DNA of 7,669 nt from Deltaproteobacteria bacterium (lineage in GTDB: Bacteria; Desulfobacterota; Desulfobulbia; Desulfobulbales; Desulfobulbaceae): assembly GCA_013151365.1 (NCBI GenBank), contig JAADIK010000124.1, positions 2,409-10,077 of the forward strand, in the 5' to 3' direction. Of this stretch, positions 1 to 6,081 are shown piece by piece. The notes beneath the pieces are model-generated. The model was not told the origin of the DNA. It did not search any database and saw nothing but the letters and a program-made list of their open reading frames with translations. Within the stretch, counting starts at the first letter, position 1. The number at the start of each line of letters is the position of its first letter. The translations under genes and the position numbers were made by a program.

Positions 1-70
1 GCGGTGAAAGCCAGGGAATGCGCTTATTTGTCAATAATCCAATGAATTCCGCATATTGCGTGGAATATCA

Positions 71-98
71 CCTCAAGCCGTCACGGATTCAGGTTATT
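71..98. repeat. Left arm of inverted palindromic repeat pair
   Basis: Bases 78-98 are an exact reverse complement of 247-267 (21 of 21). Extending outwards to 71 and 274 gives 26 matches in 28, with mismatches at 74/271 and 77/268. The outer 23 bases (71-93, CCT...AGG) form an imperfect palindrome around the loop GTCAC, so this arm can also fold alone. The inner TTATT at 94-98 is mirrored by AATAA at 247-251, so the repeated unit extends beyond the palindrome on its inner side. This resembles REP/REPIN-type or small MITE-type elements. The family is not recognised. Confidence 0.75.
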
Positions 99-122
99 AC
101 ACTGACCGGTGTCATGTCAAGC

Positions 123-146
123 ACCGGGTTCGGCAGTCGGTTTTTT
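123..146 (+). terminator. Weak candidate terminator for an upstream gene
   Basis: ACCGG at 123-127 can pair with TCGGT at 137-141 (four Watson-Crick pairs plus one G-U), leaving a nine-base loop, and is followed by T at 142-146. The stem is short and competes with another hairpin (CCGGTG at 106-111 with CACCGG at 122-127). It could end a gene lying left of the window. Low certainty. Confidence 0.25.
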
Positions 147-169
147 AATGAATCAAGGTCGCCGTTTCG

Positions 170-198
170 TTGTCGAACGCTCATTTATAGGCTATACA
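170..198 (+). promoter_or_regulatory. Possible sigma-70 promoter for the yejA operon
   Basis: TTGTCG at 170-175 (four of six to the -35 consensus) and TATACA at 193-198 (four of six to the -10 consensus) are separated by 17 bases. Transcription would start near 205 and give a leader of roughly 78 bases that includes the whole right-hand palindrome at 252-274. Such matches are common by chance in AT-rich DNA, and the sigma preference of the host is unknown. Confidence 0.35.
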
Positions 199-246
199 AC
201 CTTTCTATGAATTGAGAAAGAGGCGGGCTTCCTTTTGGGGACTGTA

Positions 247-274
247 AATAACCTGAATCCGTGACGGGTTCAGG
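247..274. repeat. Right arm of inverted palindromic repeat pair
   Basis: This is the partner of the repeat at 71-98. Bases 252-274 form a hairpin with nine pairs: 252-260 pairs with 266-274, eight pairs being Watson-Crick and 258/268 being a T-G wobble, around the loop GTGAC. The palindrome is flanked on both sides by AATAA (247-251 and 275-279), which could be a target duplication or chance. Its right arm ends in CAGG, which with A275 forms the ribosome binding site of yejA. Confidence 0.75.
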
Positions 275-282
275 AATAAATC
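271..282 (+). promoter_or_regulatory. yejA ribosome binding site inside hairpin arm
   Basis: The purine stretch AGGA at 272-275 lies seven bases before the ATG at 283, ideal spacing, which is why 283 is preferred over the in-frame ATGs at 289 and 295. Three of its four bases (272-274) are paired in the 252-274 hairpin. When folded, the hairpin would hide the site; when open, the site is exposed. Confidence 0.6.
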
Positions 283-2097
283 ATGGGCATGGATATGGCT
301 CGAGTCAAATTATTTTTTGTTTTTCTGCTGGTGCTGATTTCTCCCGGTCGGCTTTTCGCGGCCCACGGCGTCAGTATCGACGGCCATCTCAAATACCCGC
401 CCGGTTTCAAGCATTTTGATTATGTCTCCACCCGGGCCGTGAAGGGCGGCTCCCTGACCCTGCACGCCCTCGGCAGTTTCGACAAGATGAACCCCTTTAC
501 CCTGAAGGGCAGCGCCCCGTTCGGACTCGAGGATTTTGTCTTCGAAACCCTGGCCGTCCCCAGCCTGGACGAGCCCTTTGCCGAGTATGGCCTCATTGCC
601 AAGGATATCAAGGTTGCGGCGGATAAACTCTCGGTCACCTTTACCATCGACAAACGAGCCCGCTTCTCGGACGGTACGCCGGTGACGCCGGCAGACGTCA
701 AGTTCTCCCTGGACACCCTGAAGAGCAGCAAGGCGCATCCTTTTTACCAGATCTATCTCCGGGATATCAAGGGCGCCGTGATTCTTGATCGTCACCGCAT
801 CCGTTTTCTTTTTGCCCGGCCCAACCGGGAGCTGCACATGATCGCCTCGCGGTTGCCGGTCTTCTCCAAGGCGTTTTACGAAAAGCACGGCTTTAACTCC
901 CCGGGCATGACTCCGCCCATCGGCTCCGGCCCCTATGTCGTGGCCGAGGTCAACCCCGGCAAATCCATCACCTACAAGCGCAATCCCGATTACTGGGCCA
1001 GGGACCTCCCGGTCCGCAAGGGAATGTTTAACTTCAATACCATTACCGTCAAGTATTTCCGGGACCAGATCGTCAGTGTCGAGGCGTTCAAGGCCGGTGA
1101 ATTCGATTTTATGGTCGTCAATATCGCCAAGCAGTGGCAGCGCGACCTGACCGGCAAGCGTTTTCAGAACGGGGAGCTGGTCAAAAAACTTTTTCCCCAT
1201 AAAAACGATGCCGGGATGCAGGGCTTTGTCTTTAATACCAGGCGCCCGCTTTTCAAGGACCGCCGGGTTCGCCGGGCCCTGGGGCTGGCCTTTGATTTCC
1301 AGTGGACCAACAAGGTCATGTTTTTCGATCAGTACACCAGGTCGAACAGTTATTTCAGCAACTCCTACCTGGCGGCCACCGGCCTGCCCCATGGACTTGA
1401 ATTGAAAATGCTGGAGCCCTTTCGGGCCCAGTTGCCGGCGGCGGTCTTCACCACCCCGCTGACGCCGCCGTCCACCGCGCCGCCGGCAAGCCTGCGCGGC
1501 AACCTGGAGAAGGCGGTAAAACTCCTGGCCCAGGCCGGCTGGCATGTCAAAAACGGTGTTTTGCAGAATCGGAAGGGAGAGCCGTTCGCCTTCGAGATCC
1601 TGCTGGTCAGCCCCTCTTTTGAACGGGTGATGGCGCCGTACGTGGAAAATCTGCGGAGACTCGGTATCAAGGCCTCGTATCGCACTATTGACCCGGCCCT
1701 TTATGCGGACAGGATCAAGAATTTCGATTTCGACATGGTGGTCAATGTCTACGGCCAGTCCCAGTCCCCGGGCAATGAACAGCGCGACTACTGGTATTCG
1801 ACTTCGGCAAACCGGAAAGGTTCGCGGAACCTGGCCGGGGTGAGCAGCCCGGTGGTCGATCACCTGGTGGATAACATCATCTACGCCTCTACCCAGAAGA
1901 AACTGACCGCGGCCTGCAAGGCCCTGGACCGTGTTCTCTGGTACGGCTATTACGTGGTCCCCAACTGGTACCTTGCCAGCTACCGCCTGGCCTACAGCTC
2001 GCGTTTCAGACAGCCGCGGACCCTGCCGCTCTATTATAATCCCTACCAGTTGCTGATGACCTGGTGGGACGGCTCGGTAAAACGGCAGCGCCCGTGA
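283..2097 (+). CDS. yejA: YejA-type periplasmic peptide-binding protein (SBP family 5)
   Basis: Solute-binding protein of an oligopeptide ABC importer. The family captures peptides in the periplasm and delivers them to YejBEF; in E. coli this system takes up microcin C. At 604 residues it has the length I recall for E. coli YejA. Family segments visible from the N-terminus are HFDYV near 45, KGGSLTL near 54, ALG.FD near 62, GSGPYVV near 214, FKAGEFDF, the RRPLFKDRRVRRALGLAFDF block, and ALDRVLWYGYYVVPNWY near the C-terminus. A signal peptide is clear: R7 and K9, then a hydrophobic stretch at 10-20, then LFAA, with cleavage likely after residue 26 or 27. A Pro/Ala/Thr-rich insert lies near residues 385-405. 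The start at 283 is set by AGGA at 272-275. Its stop overlaps the tsaE start. No yejB, yejE or yejF permease or ATPase gene lies in the window, so the partner must be elsewhere or this is an orphan. The exact ligand is unknown. Confidence 0.93.
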   Translation: MGMDMARVKLFFVFLLVLISPGRLFAAHGVSIDGHLKYPPGFKHFDYVSTRAVKGGSLTLHALGSFDKMNPFTLKGSAPFGLEDFVFETLAVPSLDEPFAEYGLIAKDIKVAADKLSVTFTIDKRARFSDGTPVTPADVKFSLDTLKSSKAHPFYQIYLRDIKGAVILDRHRIRFLFARPNRELHMIASRLPVFSKAFYEKHGFNSPGMTPPIGSGPYVVAEVNPGKSITYKRNPDYWARDLPVRKGMFNFNTITVKYFRDQIVSVEAFKAGEFDFMVVNIAKQWQRDLTGKRFQNGELVKKLFPHKNDAGMQGFVFNTRRPLFKDRRVRRALGLAFDFQWTNKVMFFDQYTRSNSYFSNSYLAATGLPHGLELKMLEPFRAQLPAAVFTTPLTPPSTAPPASLRGNLEKAVKLLAQAGWHVKNGVLQNRKGEPFAFEILLVSPSFERVMAPYVENLRRLGIKASYRTIDPALYADRIKNFDFDMVVNVYGQSQSPGNEQRDYWYSTSANRKGSRNLAGVSSPVVDHLVDNIIYASTQKKLTAACKALDRVLWYGYYVVPNWYLASYRLAYSSRFRQPRTLPLYYNPYQLLMTWWDGSVKRQRP

Positions 2098-2594
2098 GCG
2101 ACAGGCAGACAAAGCGCCTGGTCCTGAGCCTGCGCAACCTGCAACAGACCGCTTTCCTGGGCCGTCTGCTCGGCGAACTGGCAGGCGCCGGCGACGTAAT
2201 CCTGCTCCGGGGCTCCCTGGGAGCCGGAAAAACGACCCTCGCCCAGTCTATTGCCACGGGACTGGGGGTGCCGGACGAGTGCTACGTGACCAGCCCCTCG
2301 TTTAACTTGATGAATGAATATTCGGGCCGTCTGACGCTATATCATCTCGACTGCTATCGACTTGAAAATGAATATGATGTTGAAGAATCAGGGCTGATGG
2401 ACTACATTGTGGCAGATGGGCTTACGGTTGTCGAATGGCCGGAAAGGCTGGGGTCCCTGACCCCGAAAGAGCGCCTGGAAATTGATTTTCAATCTTCCGG
2501 GGAAGAGGAAAGAACGCTTATCCTGACCCCGTACGGCAGGACATGGCACGACCGGCTGCGTTTGATCGAGACGGCCTGCGCCGACAGTTTTTAA
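2094..2594 (+). CDS. tsaE: tRNA t6A biosynthesis ATPase TsaE
   Basis: Small P-loop ATPase that works with TsaB and TsaD to make N6-threonylcarbamoyladenosine at position 37 of tRNAs reading ANN codons. It acts in the cytoplasm and is needed to cycle the TsaBD complex. With the GTG at 2094 the protein has 166 residues, normal for the family. Visible motifs: the Walker A GSLGAGKTT at 40-48, TSPSF at 66-70 (the switch-like segment typical of TsaE), LYHLDCYRL at 82-90, and VVEWPERLG at 112-120. I chose the GTG at 2094 because it overlaps the yejA stop as GTGA, which fits translational coupling, and because a longer in-frame start (GTG at 2064) would add ten residues lacking family features. Neither start has a strong ribosome binding site. 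The part near 2300-2440 is less GC-rich than the flanks. Family assignment is secure; only the start is uncertain. Confidence 0.93.
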   Translation: MSDRQTKRLVLSLRNLQQTAFLGRLLGELAGAGDVILLRGSLGAGKTTLAQSIATGLGVPDECYVTSPSFNLMNEYSGRLTLYHLDCYRLENEYDVEESGLMDYIVADGLTVVEWPERLGSLTPKERLEIDFQSSGEEERTLILTPYGRTWHDRLRLIETACADSF

Positions 2595-2600
2595 GCAAAT

Positions 2601-2606
2601 AGAGGT
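2601..2606 (+). promoter_or_regulatory. Ribosome binding site deciding the YcaO start
   Basis: AGAGG at 2601-2605 is only one base before the first ATG (2607) but seven bases before the second (2613). Spacing therefore favours translation from 2613, giving a protein that begins MEKKT rather than MIMEKK. Confidence 0.6.
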
Positions 2607-2612
2607 ATGATA

Positions 2613-4367
2613 ATGGAGAAAAAAACGATCAAGCTGAATGACTGCAGGAAGCAGTATACCTATGACCAGGACAAGGCCTGTACGCCGCAGAAAACCATCG
2701 ACCGCTTCATGAAGCGGCTGGAAGAGGCGAATCTCGATATCCTGGAGGAAGTACGGCGGATCGATACCGGCCGTCTCGATATTCCCGTCTATTTCAGCGT
2801 TTGCGGCAAGGATGCCCTGGAAACCATCGGCACGAAAAAACAGATGGGCAAGGGCTCCACCCCGGTCCAGTCGCGGGCCAGCGCCTGCATGGAACTGGGC
2901 GAGCGGTTCAGCTTTTTCAGTTTCATCAAGAACCCTGACAATTTCGTGGTCGGCGATTACGACGCCATGATCGAGGCCGGCTATCCGGTTCTTGATATTG
3001 AATATCTCCTGACCTCGGTGCATGACGACAGCCACAGCCCCGAGCTGCTGCGGGAACTGCTGGCCGGCCTGCCCATGCAGTGGACCTGGGCGACCAACCT
3101 GACCCGCGAAGAAGATGTCCTGGTGCCGTTCAGCTGGTTTTACGCCATCAACGAATTCAACGGCCCGGCCGCCGGCAACACCTACGAGGAAGCCATCCTG
3201 CAGGGGGTCTGTGAAATTATCGAACGCCATGTCTGCGCCGTGGTCAGCCGGGAGCGGCTGAAGACGCCGGGGATCGATCTGGATTCCGTGACCGACCCGG
3301 TGGCCAAGGGCCTCCTGGACAAATTCCGGAAATGCGGCATCGAGGTGTACCTGAACGATTTTTCCCTGGATACCGGCATCCCGACGGTGGGTGCCCTGGC
3401 CTGGGACCCCTCCACTTTCCCGAAAGAAAGCGAGATCACCTACACCGCCGGCACCACCCCGGACCCGACCAAGGCCGTGATCCGGGCCTTGACCGAGGTG
3501 GCCCAGCTTGCCGGTGACTTCCATACCAGCGCCAACTACGTGGCCAGCGGCCTGCCCAAGCCGTTGAGCCTGGAAGAGGCCGATTACGTGGTTAAACCCG
3601 ACCGGACGATTGCCCTGGACGAGATGGTCAGTCAGAGCGACCCGGACATGCACCGGGAAATCATCAACTGTCTTGCCGCCCTGAAGCGGATCAACATGGA
3701 TGTCCTGATCCTTGACGTCATGCATCCTGATCTTGAAATCCCGGTCATCTATACCATTATCCCCGGCGCCCATTTCCGGGAACGCGCGGCCAGCGGCGAC
3801 GCGGCCCTCTTTGCCGCCAAGCTGGCGGCGGAACTGCTGGAAACCGAAAACCTGGAGACCAAGCTGGCGGCGATGCGGAAGCTGTTGCCCCAGGCCTATT
3901 ATCTCGAGTTTTACCGGGGCCGCAATTTTTACGACCAGGGCCTGGTGGAAGAGGCCCTGCAATGCTTTAAGCATGCCCTGACCATGAACCCGCTCGAAGA
4001 GGACGAACCCTATATCTATTCCTACCGGGGCTGCTGCCTCCGGGACATGGAGCGCTACGAGGATGCCATAGTCGAACTCGAAAGCGGCCGGAAGCTGGAT
4101 GACGAACGTCCTGACATCCATAATATCCTGGGCGTCTGCCATTTCAAATGCGCCCGTTACGACAAGGCCGCCTTCCATTTTCAGCGCGCCGTCGAGCTGA
4201 ACCCGGTGTCGGCCATCGACTATGCCAACCTGGCCGTCAATCTCCAGAAGCTGGGCAAGACGAGCGAGGCCATCAAGAACTACCATATCGCCCTGTCCCA
4301 GAATCCGGGGATTGAATTCGCCCAGAAGGGCTTGTCGGAACTGCTTGAACAGCAGGCCGGGGCATAA
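2613..4367 (+). CDS. YcaO domain protein with C-terminal TPR repeats
   Basis: YcaO enzymes use ATP to activate peptide backbone amides. They make azoline rings, thioamides or amidines in RiPPs and thioamides in some proteins, and E. coli YcaO has been linked to methylthiolation of ribosomal protein S12. The 584-residue protein shows the YcaO ATP/Mg signatures in order: S90-A-x-x-E94-x-x-E97-R98; E193-A-x-x-x-Q197-G-x-x-E201-x-x-E204-R205; and G280-T-T-P-D-P ending in R291-A-L-T-E295-x-x-Q298. From about residue 428 to 566 come four TPR-like repeats (about 428-460, 466-499, 500-533, 534-566) with typical A/Y/G/A positions and NP or DP turns, so a protein-binding tail is likely. The proline-rich C-terminus of azoline-forming YcaOs is absent. 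The start at 2613 follows from the AGAGG spacing. The gene sits 18 bases after tsaE and 11 before waaF, so it is probably co-transcribed. No precursor peptide, TfuA, E1-like or dehydrogenase partner is visible. The substrate is unknown; a housekeeping modification of a protein seems likelier than a RiPP pathway. Confidence 0.9.
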   Translation: MEKKTIKLNDCRKQYTYDQDKACTPQKTIDRFMKRLEEANLDILEEVRRIDTGRLDIPVYFSVCGKDALETIGTKKQMGKGSTPVQSRASACMELGERFSFFSFIKNPDNFVVGDYDAMIEAGYPVLDIEYLLTSVHDDSHSPELLRELLAGLPMQWTWATNLTREEDVLVPFSWFYAINEFNGPAAGNTYEEAILQGVCEIIERHVCAVVSRERLKTPGIDLDSVTDPVAKGLLDKFRKCGIEVYLNDFSLDTGIPTVGALAWDPSTFPKESEITYTAGTTPDPTKAVIRALTEVAQLAGDFHTSANYVASGLPKPLSLEEADYVVKPDRTIALDEMVSQSDPDMHREIINCLAALKRINMDVLILDVMHPDLEIPVIYTIIPGAHFRERAASGDAALFAAKLAAELLETENLETKLAAMRKLLPQAYYLEFYRGRNFYDQGLVEEALQCFKHALTMNPLEEDEPYIYSYRGCCLRDMERYEDAIVELESGRKLDDERPDIHNILGVCHFKCARYDKAAFHFQRAVELNPVSAIDYANLAVNLQKLGKTSEAIKNYHIALSQNPGIEFAQKGLSELLEQQAGA

Positions 4368-4378
4368 TCCGGCTTTTC

Positions 4379-5449
4379 ATGCGGTCATCACTGCCCCGGG
4401 ACCTGAAAAAAATCCTGATCCGCTCGACCAACTGGATCGGTGACGCCATCATGACGACCCCGGCCGTGCGGACGGTGCGGCGGAATTTTCCCGATGCCGA
4501 GATCACCCTGCTGGCCATGCCGTGGGTGGCGGATGTGTTCCGGGCCAGTCCTGAGATCGACCGTATCCTGCACTATGAAAAAAACGGCCGCCATCATGGC
4601 CTGGCCGGCAAGATGCGGTTGGCCCGGGATTTGAAACGGGAAAATTTCGAGGCGGCGGTCCTGCTGCAGAATGCCTTTGAGGCGGCCTTGATAACCTCGC
4701 TGGCCCGTATTCCCGTCAGGGGCGGGTATACCACGGACGGCCGGGGTCTGCTTCTGACCCACGGGGTGAAGAAGCAGGCGGATATCGGCCGCCGGCACCA
4801 GGTCCATTATTACCAGGAAATGCTGCGGGGCCTGGGGCTGCGTCCCGGCCCGGATGACCTGGAGCTGGTCCTGCCGGATGAGGCGAGCCGGTGGGCCGAC
4901 GAGTTTCTGCAGAAGAAGGGCAGGGGACCGGGGGAGCTGGTCATCGGCCTGAATCCCGGCGCCGCATACGGCCCGGCCAAACGTTGGCCGAGCAACAAGT
5001 TTGCCGCCCTGGCCGCCGAGCTCTGCCGGAAGACCGAAGCCCTGATTTTGATTTTCGGCACCGAGGCGGACCGCGTCGTTGCCGAGCGCATCGGCAAGGA
5101 AGCGGCTGCGGGAGCGCGCGTTGTCAACCTGGCCGGCAGGACCAGCCTGTCTCAGGCCATGGCCCTGATCGGCCGCTGCACCGTTTTCGTTACCAACGAT
5201 TCCGGCCTGATGCATGTGTCCGCCGCCCTGCGGACGCGGACCGTCGCCATTTTCGGGTCAACTGACCCGGTCGCCACCGGTCCCGCCAGTGATTGCGCAA
5301 CCGTGGTCAGAACCGAGATTGCATGCAGTCCCTGCCTGGAAACCCATTGTCCGAAACAACATTTTCAGTGCATGGAAAAGATTAAGGTCGAAGATGTGCT
5401 GATGGCCGTGCATGAGCATCTTGGCGGCAGGACGGGGCCGAAGGAATGA
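4379..5449 (+). CDS. waaF: ADP-heptose:LPS heptosyltransferase II (WaaF/RfaF)
   Basis: GT9-family glycosyltransferase that adds the second L,D-heptose to the LPS inner core, using ADP-heptose at the cytoplasmic face of the inner membrane. The 356-residue length is normal for the family. Visible signatures: NWIGD at 18-22 near the N-terminus (acceptor-side loop with the conserved Asp22), LNPGAAYGPAKRWP at 191-204 (start of the nucleotide-sugar domain with the KRWP motif), NLAGRTSL at 250-257, and TNDSGLMHV at 272-280 (ADP-heptose binding). Cysteines 316, 319, 324 and 331 form the CSPC...C...C cluster common near the C-terminus of WaaF. The ATG at 4379 is the only sensible start: it lies just upstream of the conserved KKILIRSTNWIGD segment. 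No good ribosome binding site precedes it, so coupling to the YcaO gene 11 bases upstream is plausible. Its TGA overlaps the gmhB ATG. WaaF fits better than WaaC because of the NDSGLMH motif and the cysteine cluster. Confidence 0.93.
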   Translation: MRSSLPRDLKKILIRSTNWIGDAIMTTPAVRTVRRNFPDAEITLLAMPWVADVFRASPEIDRILHYEKNGRHHGLAGKMRLARDLKRENFEAAVLLQNAFEAALITSLARIPVRGGYTTDGRGLLLTHGVKKQADIGRRHQVHYYQEMLRGLGLRPGPDDLELVLPDEASRWADEFLQKKGRGPGELVIGLNPGAAYGPAKRWPSNKFAALAAELCRKTEALILIFGTEADRVVAERIGKEAAAGARVVNLAGRTSLSQAMALIGRCTVFVTNDSGLMHVSAALRTRTVAIFGSTDPVATGPASDCATVVRTEIACSPCLETHCPKQHFQCMEKIKVEDVLMAVHEHLGGRTGPKE

Positions 5450-6045
5450 GCGATAATAATAAATCAAGGCCGGCCGTTTTCCTGGATCGGGACGGCACCA
5501 TCAACGAACAGATGGGCTATATCAATCATCTCAGCCGGTTTCATCTGTTGCCGGGCGTTGCCGAGGCCGTCAGGCTGTTGAACGACCGGCAGGTCCCGGT
5601 GGTGGTGGTCACCAACCAGTCCGGCCTGGCCCGCGGCTATTTCCCGCCGTCCCTGCTTGACGAGGTGCATGAAAAGATGGCCGGGCAGCTGGCGCAAAAG
5701 GGGGCGCATATCGACGGCCTCTATATCTGCCCGCACCATCCCGAGGCCAAAGAGGAACAGTACCGGCAGGAATGTTGCTGCCGTAAACCGAAAACCGGCC
5801 TGCTCGAACAGGCCGCCGTCGAGATGAACCTGGACCTTAGGCGTTCATTCATGGTGGGCGACCGCTGGTCCGATCTCAAGTGCGCCGTCCGGGCGGGGGC
5901 AACGCCGATCCTGGTCCTCACCGGTTATGGCCGGGGCGATTTGCAGTATATCGGCCCGCAGCAGGAAATCCGGCCCGCCTATGTGGCCGAGGATCTTCTC
6001 GGCGCCGCCCGGTGGATTATCCGCCGGCTGGACGCAAGCGGCTAA
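5446..6045 (+). CDS. gmhB: D-glycero-D-manno-heptose-1,7-bisphosphate 7-phosphatase
   Basis: HAD-superfamily phosphatase that removes the 7-phosphate from heptose-1,7-bisphosphate, a step in making ADP-heptose for the LPS core. All HAD motifs are visible in the 199 residues: DRDGT with D14 and D16 (nucleophile and acid/base), TNQSG at 56-60, RKP with Lys114, and GDRWSD at 138-143 with the Mg-binding acidic residues. The zinc-binding loop typical of GmhB is present, with C95 and H97 in CPHHP and C110 and C112 before RKP. An extra Cys111 sits between the last two ligands. The ATG overlaps the waaF stop (ATGA), with AAGGA directly before it, so the two genes are almost certainly translated together. 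It shares the pathway with its neighbour: GmhB helps make the donor that WaaF uses. The other ADP-heptose genes (gmhA, hldE) are not in the window. Confidence 0.94.
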   Translation: MSDNNKSRPAVFLDRDGTINEQMGYINHLSRFHLLPGVAEAVRLLNDRQVPVVVVTNQSGLARGYFPPSLLDEVHEKMAGQLAQKGAHIDGLYICPHHPEAKEEQYRQECCCRKPKTGLLEQAAVEMNLDLRRSFMVGDRWSDLKCAVRAGATPILVLTGYGRGDLQYIGPQQEIRPAYVAEDLLGAARWIIRRLDASG

Positions 6046-6081
6046 ATACCCGGCTTTATCGATTGCGGCGGAGCTGCACGG
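6046..6081. other. Short convergent junction without a terminator
   Basis: Only 36 bases separate the stop of gmhB (rightward) from the stop of the membrane-protein gene (leftward). I see no stem followed by a T run on either strand, so rightward transcription probably continues into the convergent gene, where a strong hairpin is found at 6230-6265. Confidence 0.6.

Larger units (their letters stand above)
1..282. other. Non-coding leader region upstream of yejA
   Basis: No gene is supported here. The longest rightward frame (18-215) would give a 65-residue peptide with no recognisable motif and no ribosome binding site, and it runs through the palindromic repeat. Base composition is visibly richer in A and T than in the genes to the right. 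The stretch holds an imperfect palindrome at 46-66 (ATTCC...GGAAT arms), the left member of an inverted repeat pair at 71-98, a weak terminator-like hairpin with a T run at 123-146, a possible sigma-70 promoter at 170-198, and the right repeat at 247-274 just before the yejA start. The end of an upstream gene may lie to the left; one frame is open from base 1 to a TGA at 43-45, but 14 codons are too few to identify it. Confidence 0.7.

Noticed and set aside
18..215. 65-codon frame in the leader
   Set aside because: It runs through the left repeat and a terminator-like element, lacks a ribosome binding site, and has no recognisable protein features.
62..278. GGAATA at 62-67 and 273-278 as a target-site duplication of the whole 204-bp element
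   Set aside because: The left copy is three bases away from the repeat edge and the right copy overlaps the repeat's final GG, so they do not frame the element cleanly.
2064..2093. Upstream GTG start for tsaE at 2064
   Set aside because: It would add ten residues inside the end of yejA without family similarity. The GTG at 2094, overlapping the yejA stop, is a more natural coupled start.
310..2112. 600-codon open frame on the - strand opposite yejA
   Set aside because: It is codon-phase aligned with yejA, so stops would need TTA, CTA or TCA codons in the sense gene, which are rare at high GC3. It ends exactly at the TTA codon at 307-309. The translated product shows no family motif, whereas the sense product is clear YejA.
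2388..4286. 632-codon open frame on the - strand opposite the YcaO gene
   Set aside because: Same in-phase antisense effect of GC-rich codon use. The product is a low-complexity G/V/Q/D-rich shadow, and the sense strand has full YcaO and TPR motifs.
4388..5215. 275-codon open frame on the - strand opposite waaF
   Set aside because: In-phase antisense shadow of waaF, with no motif and no ribosome binding site.
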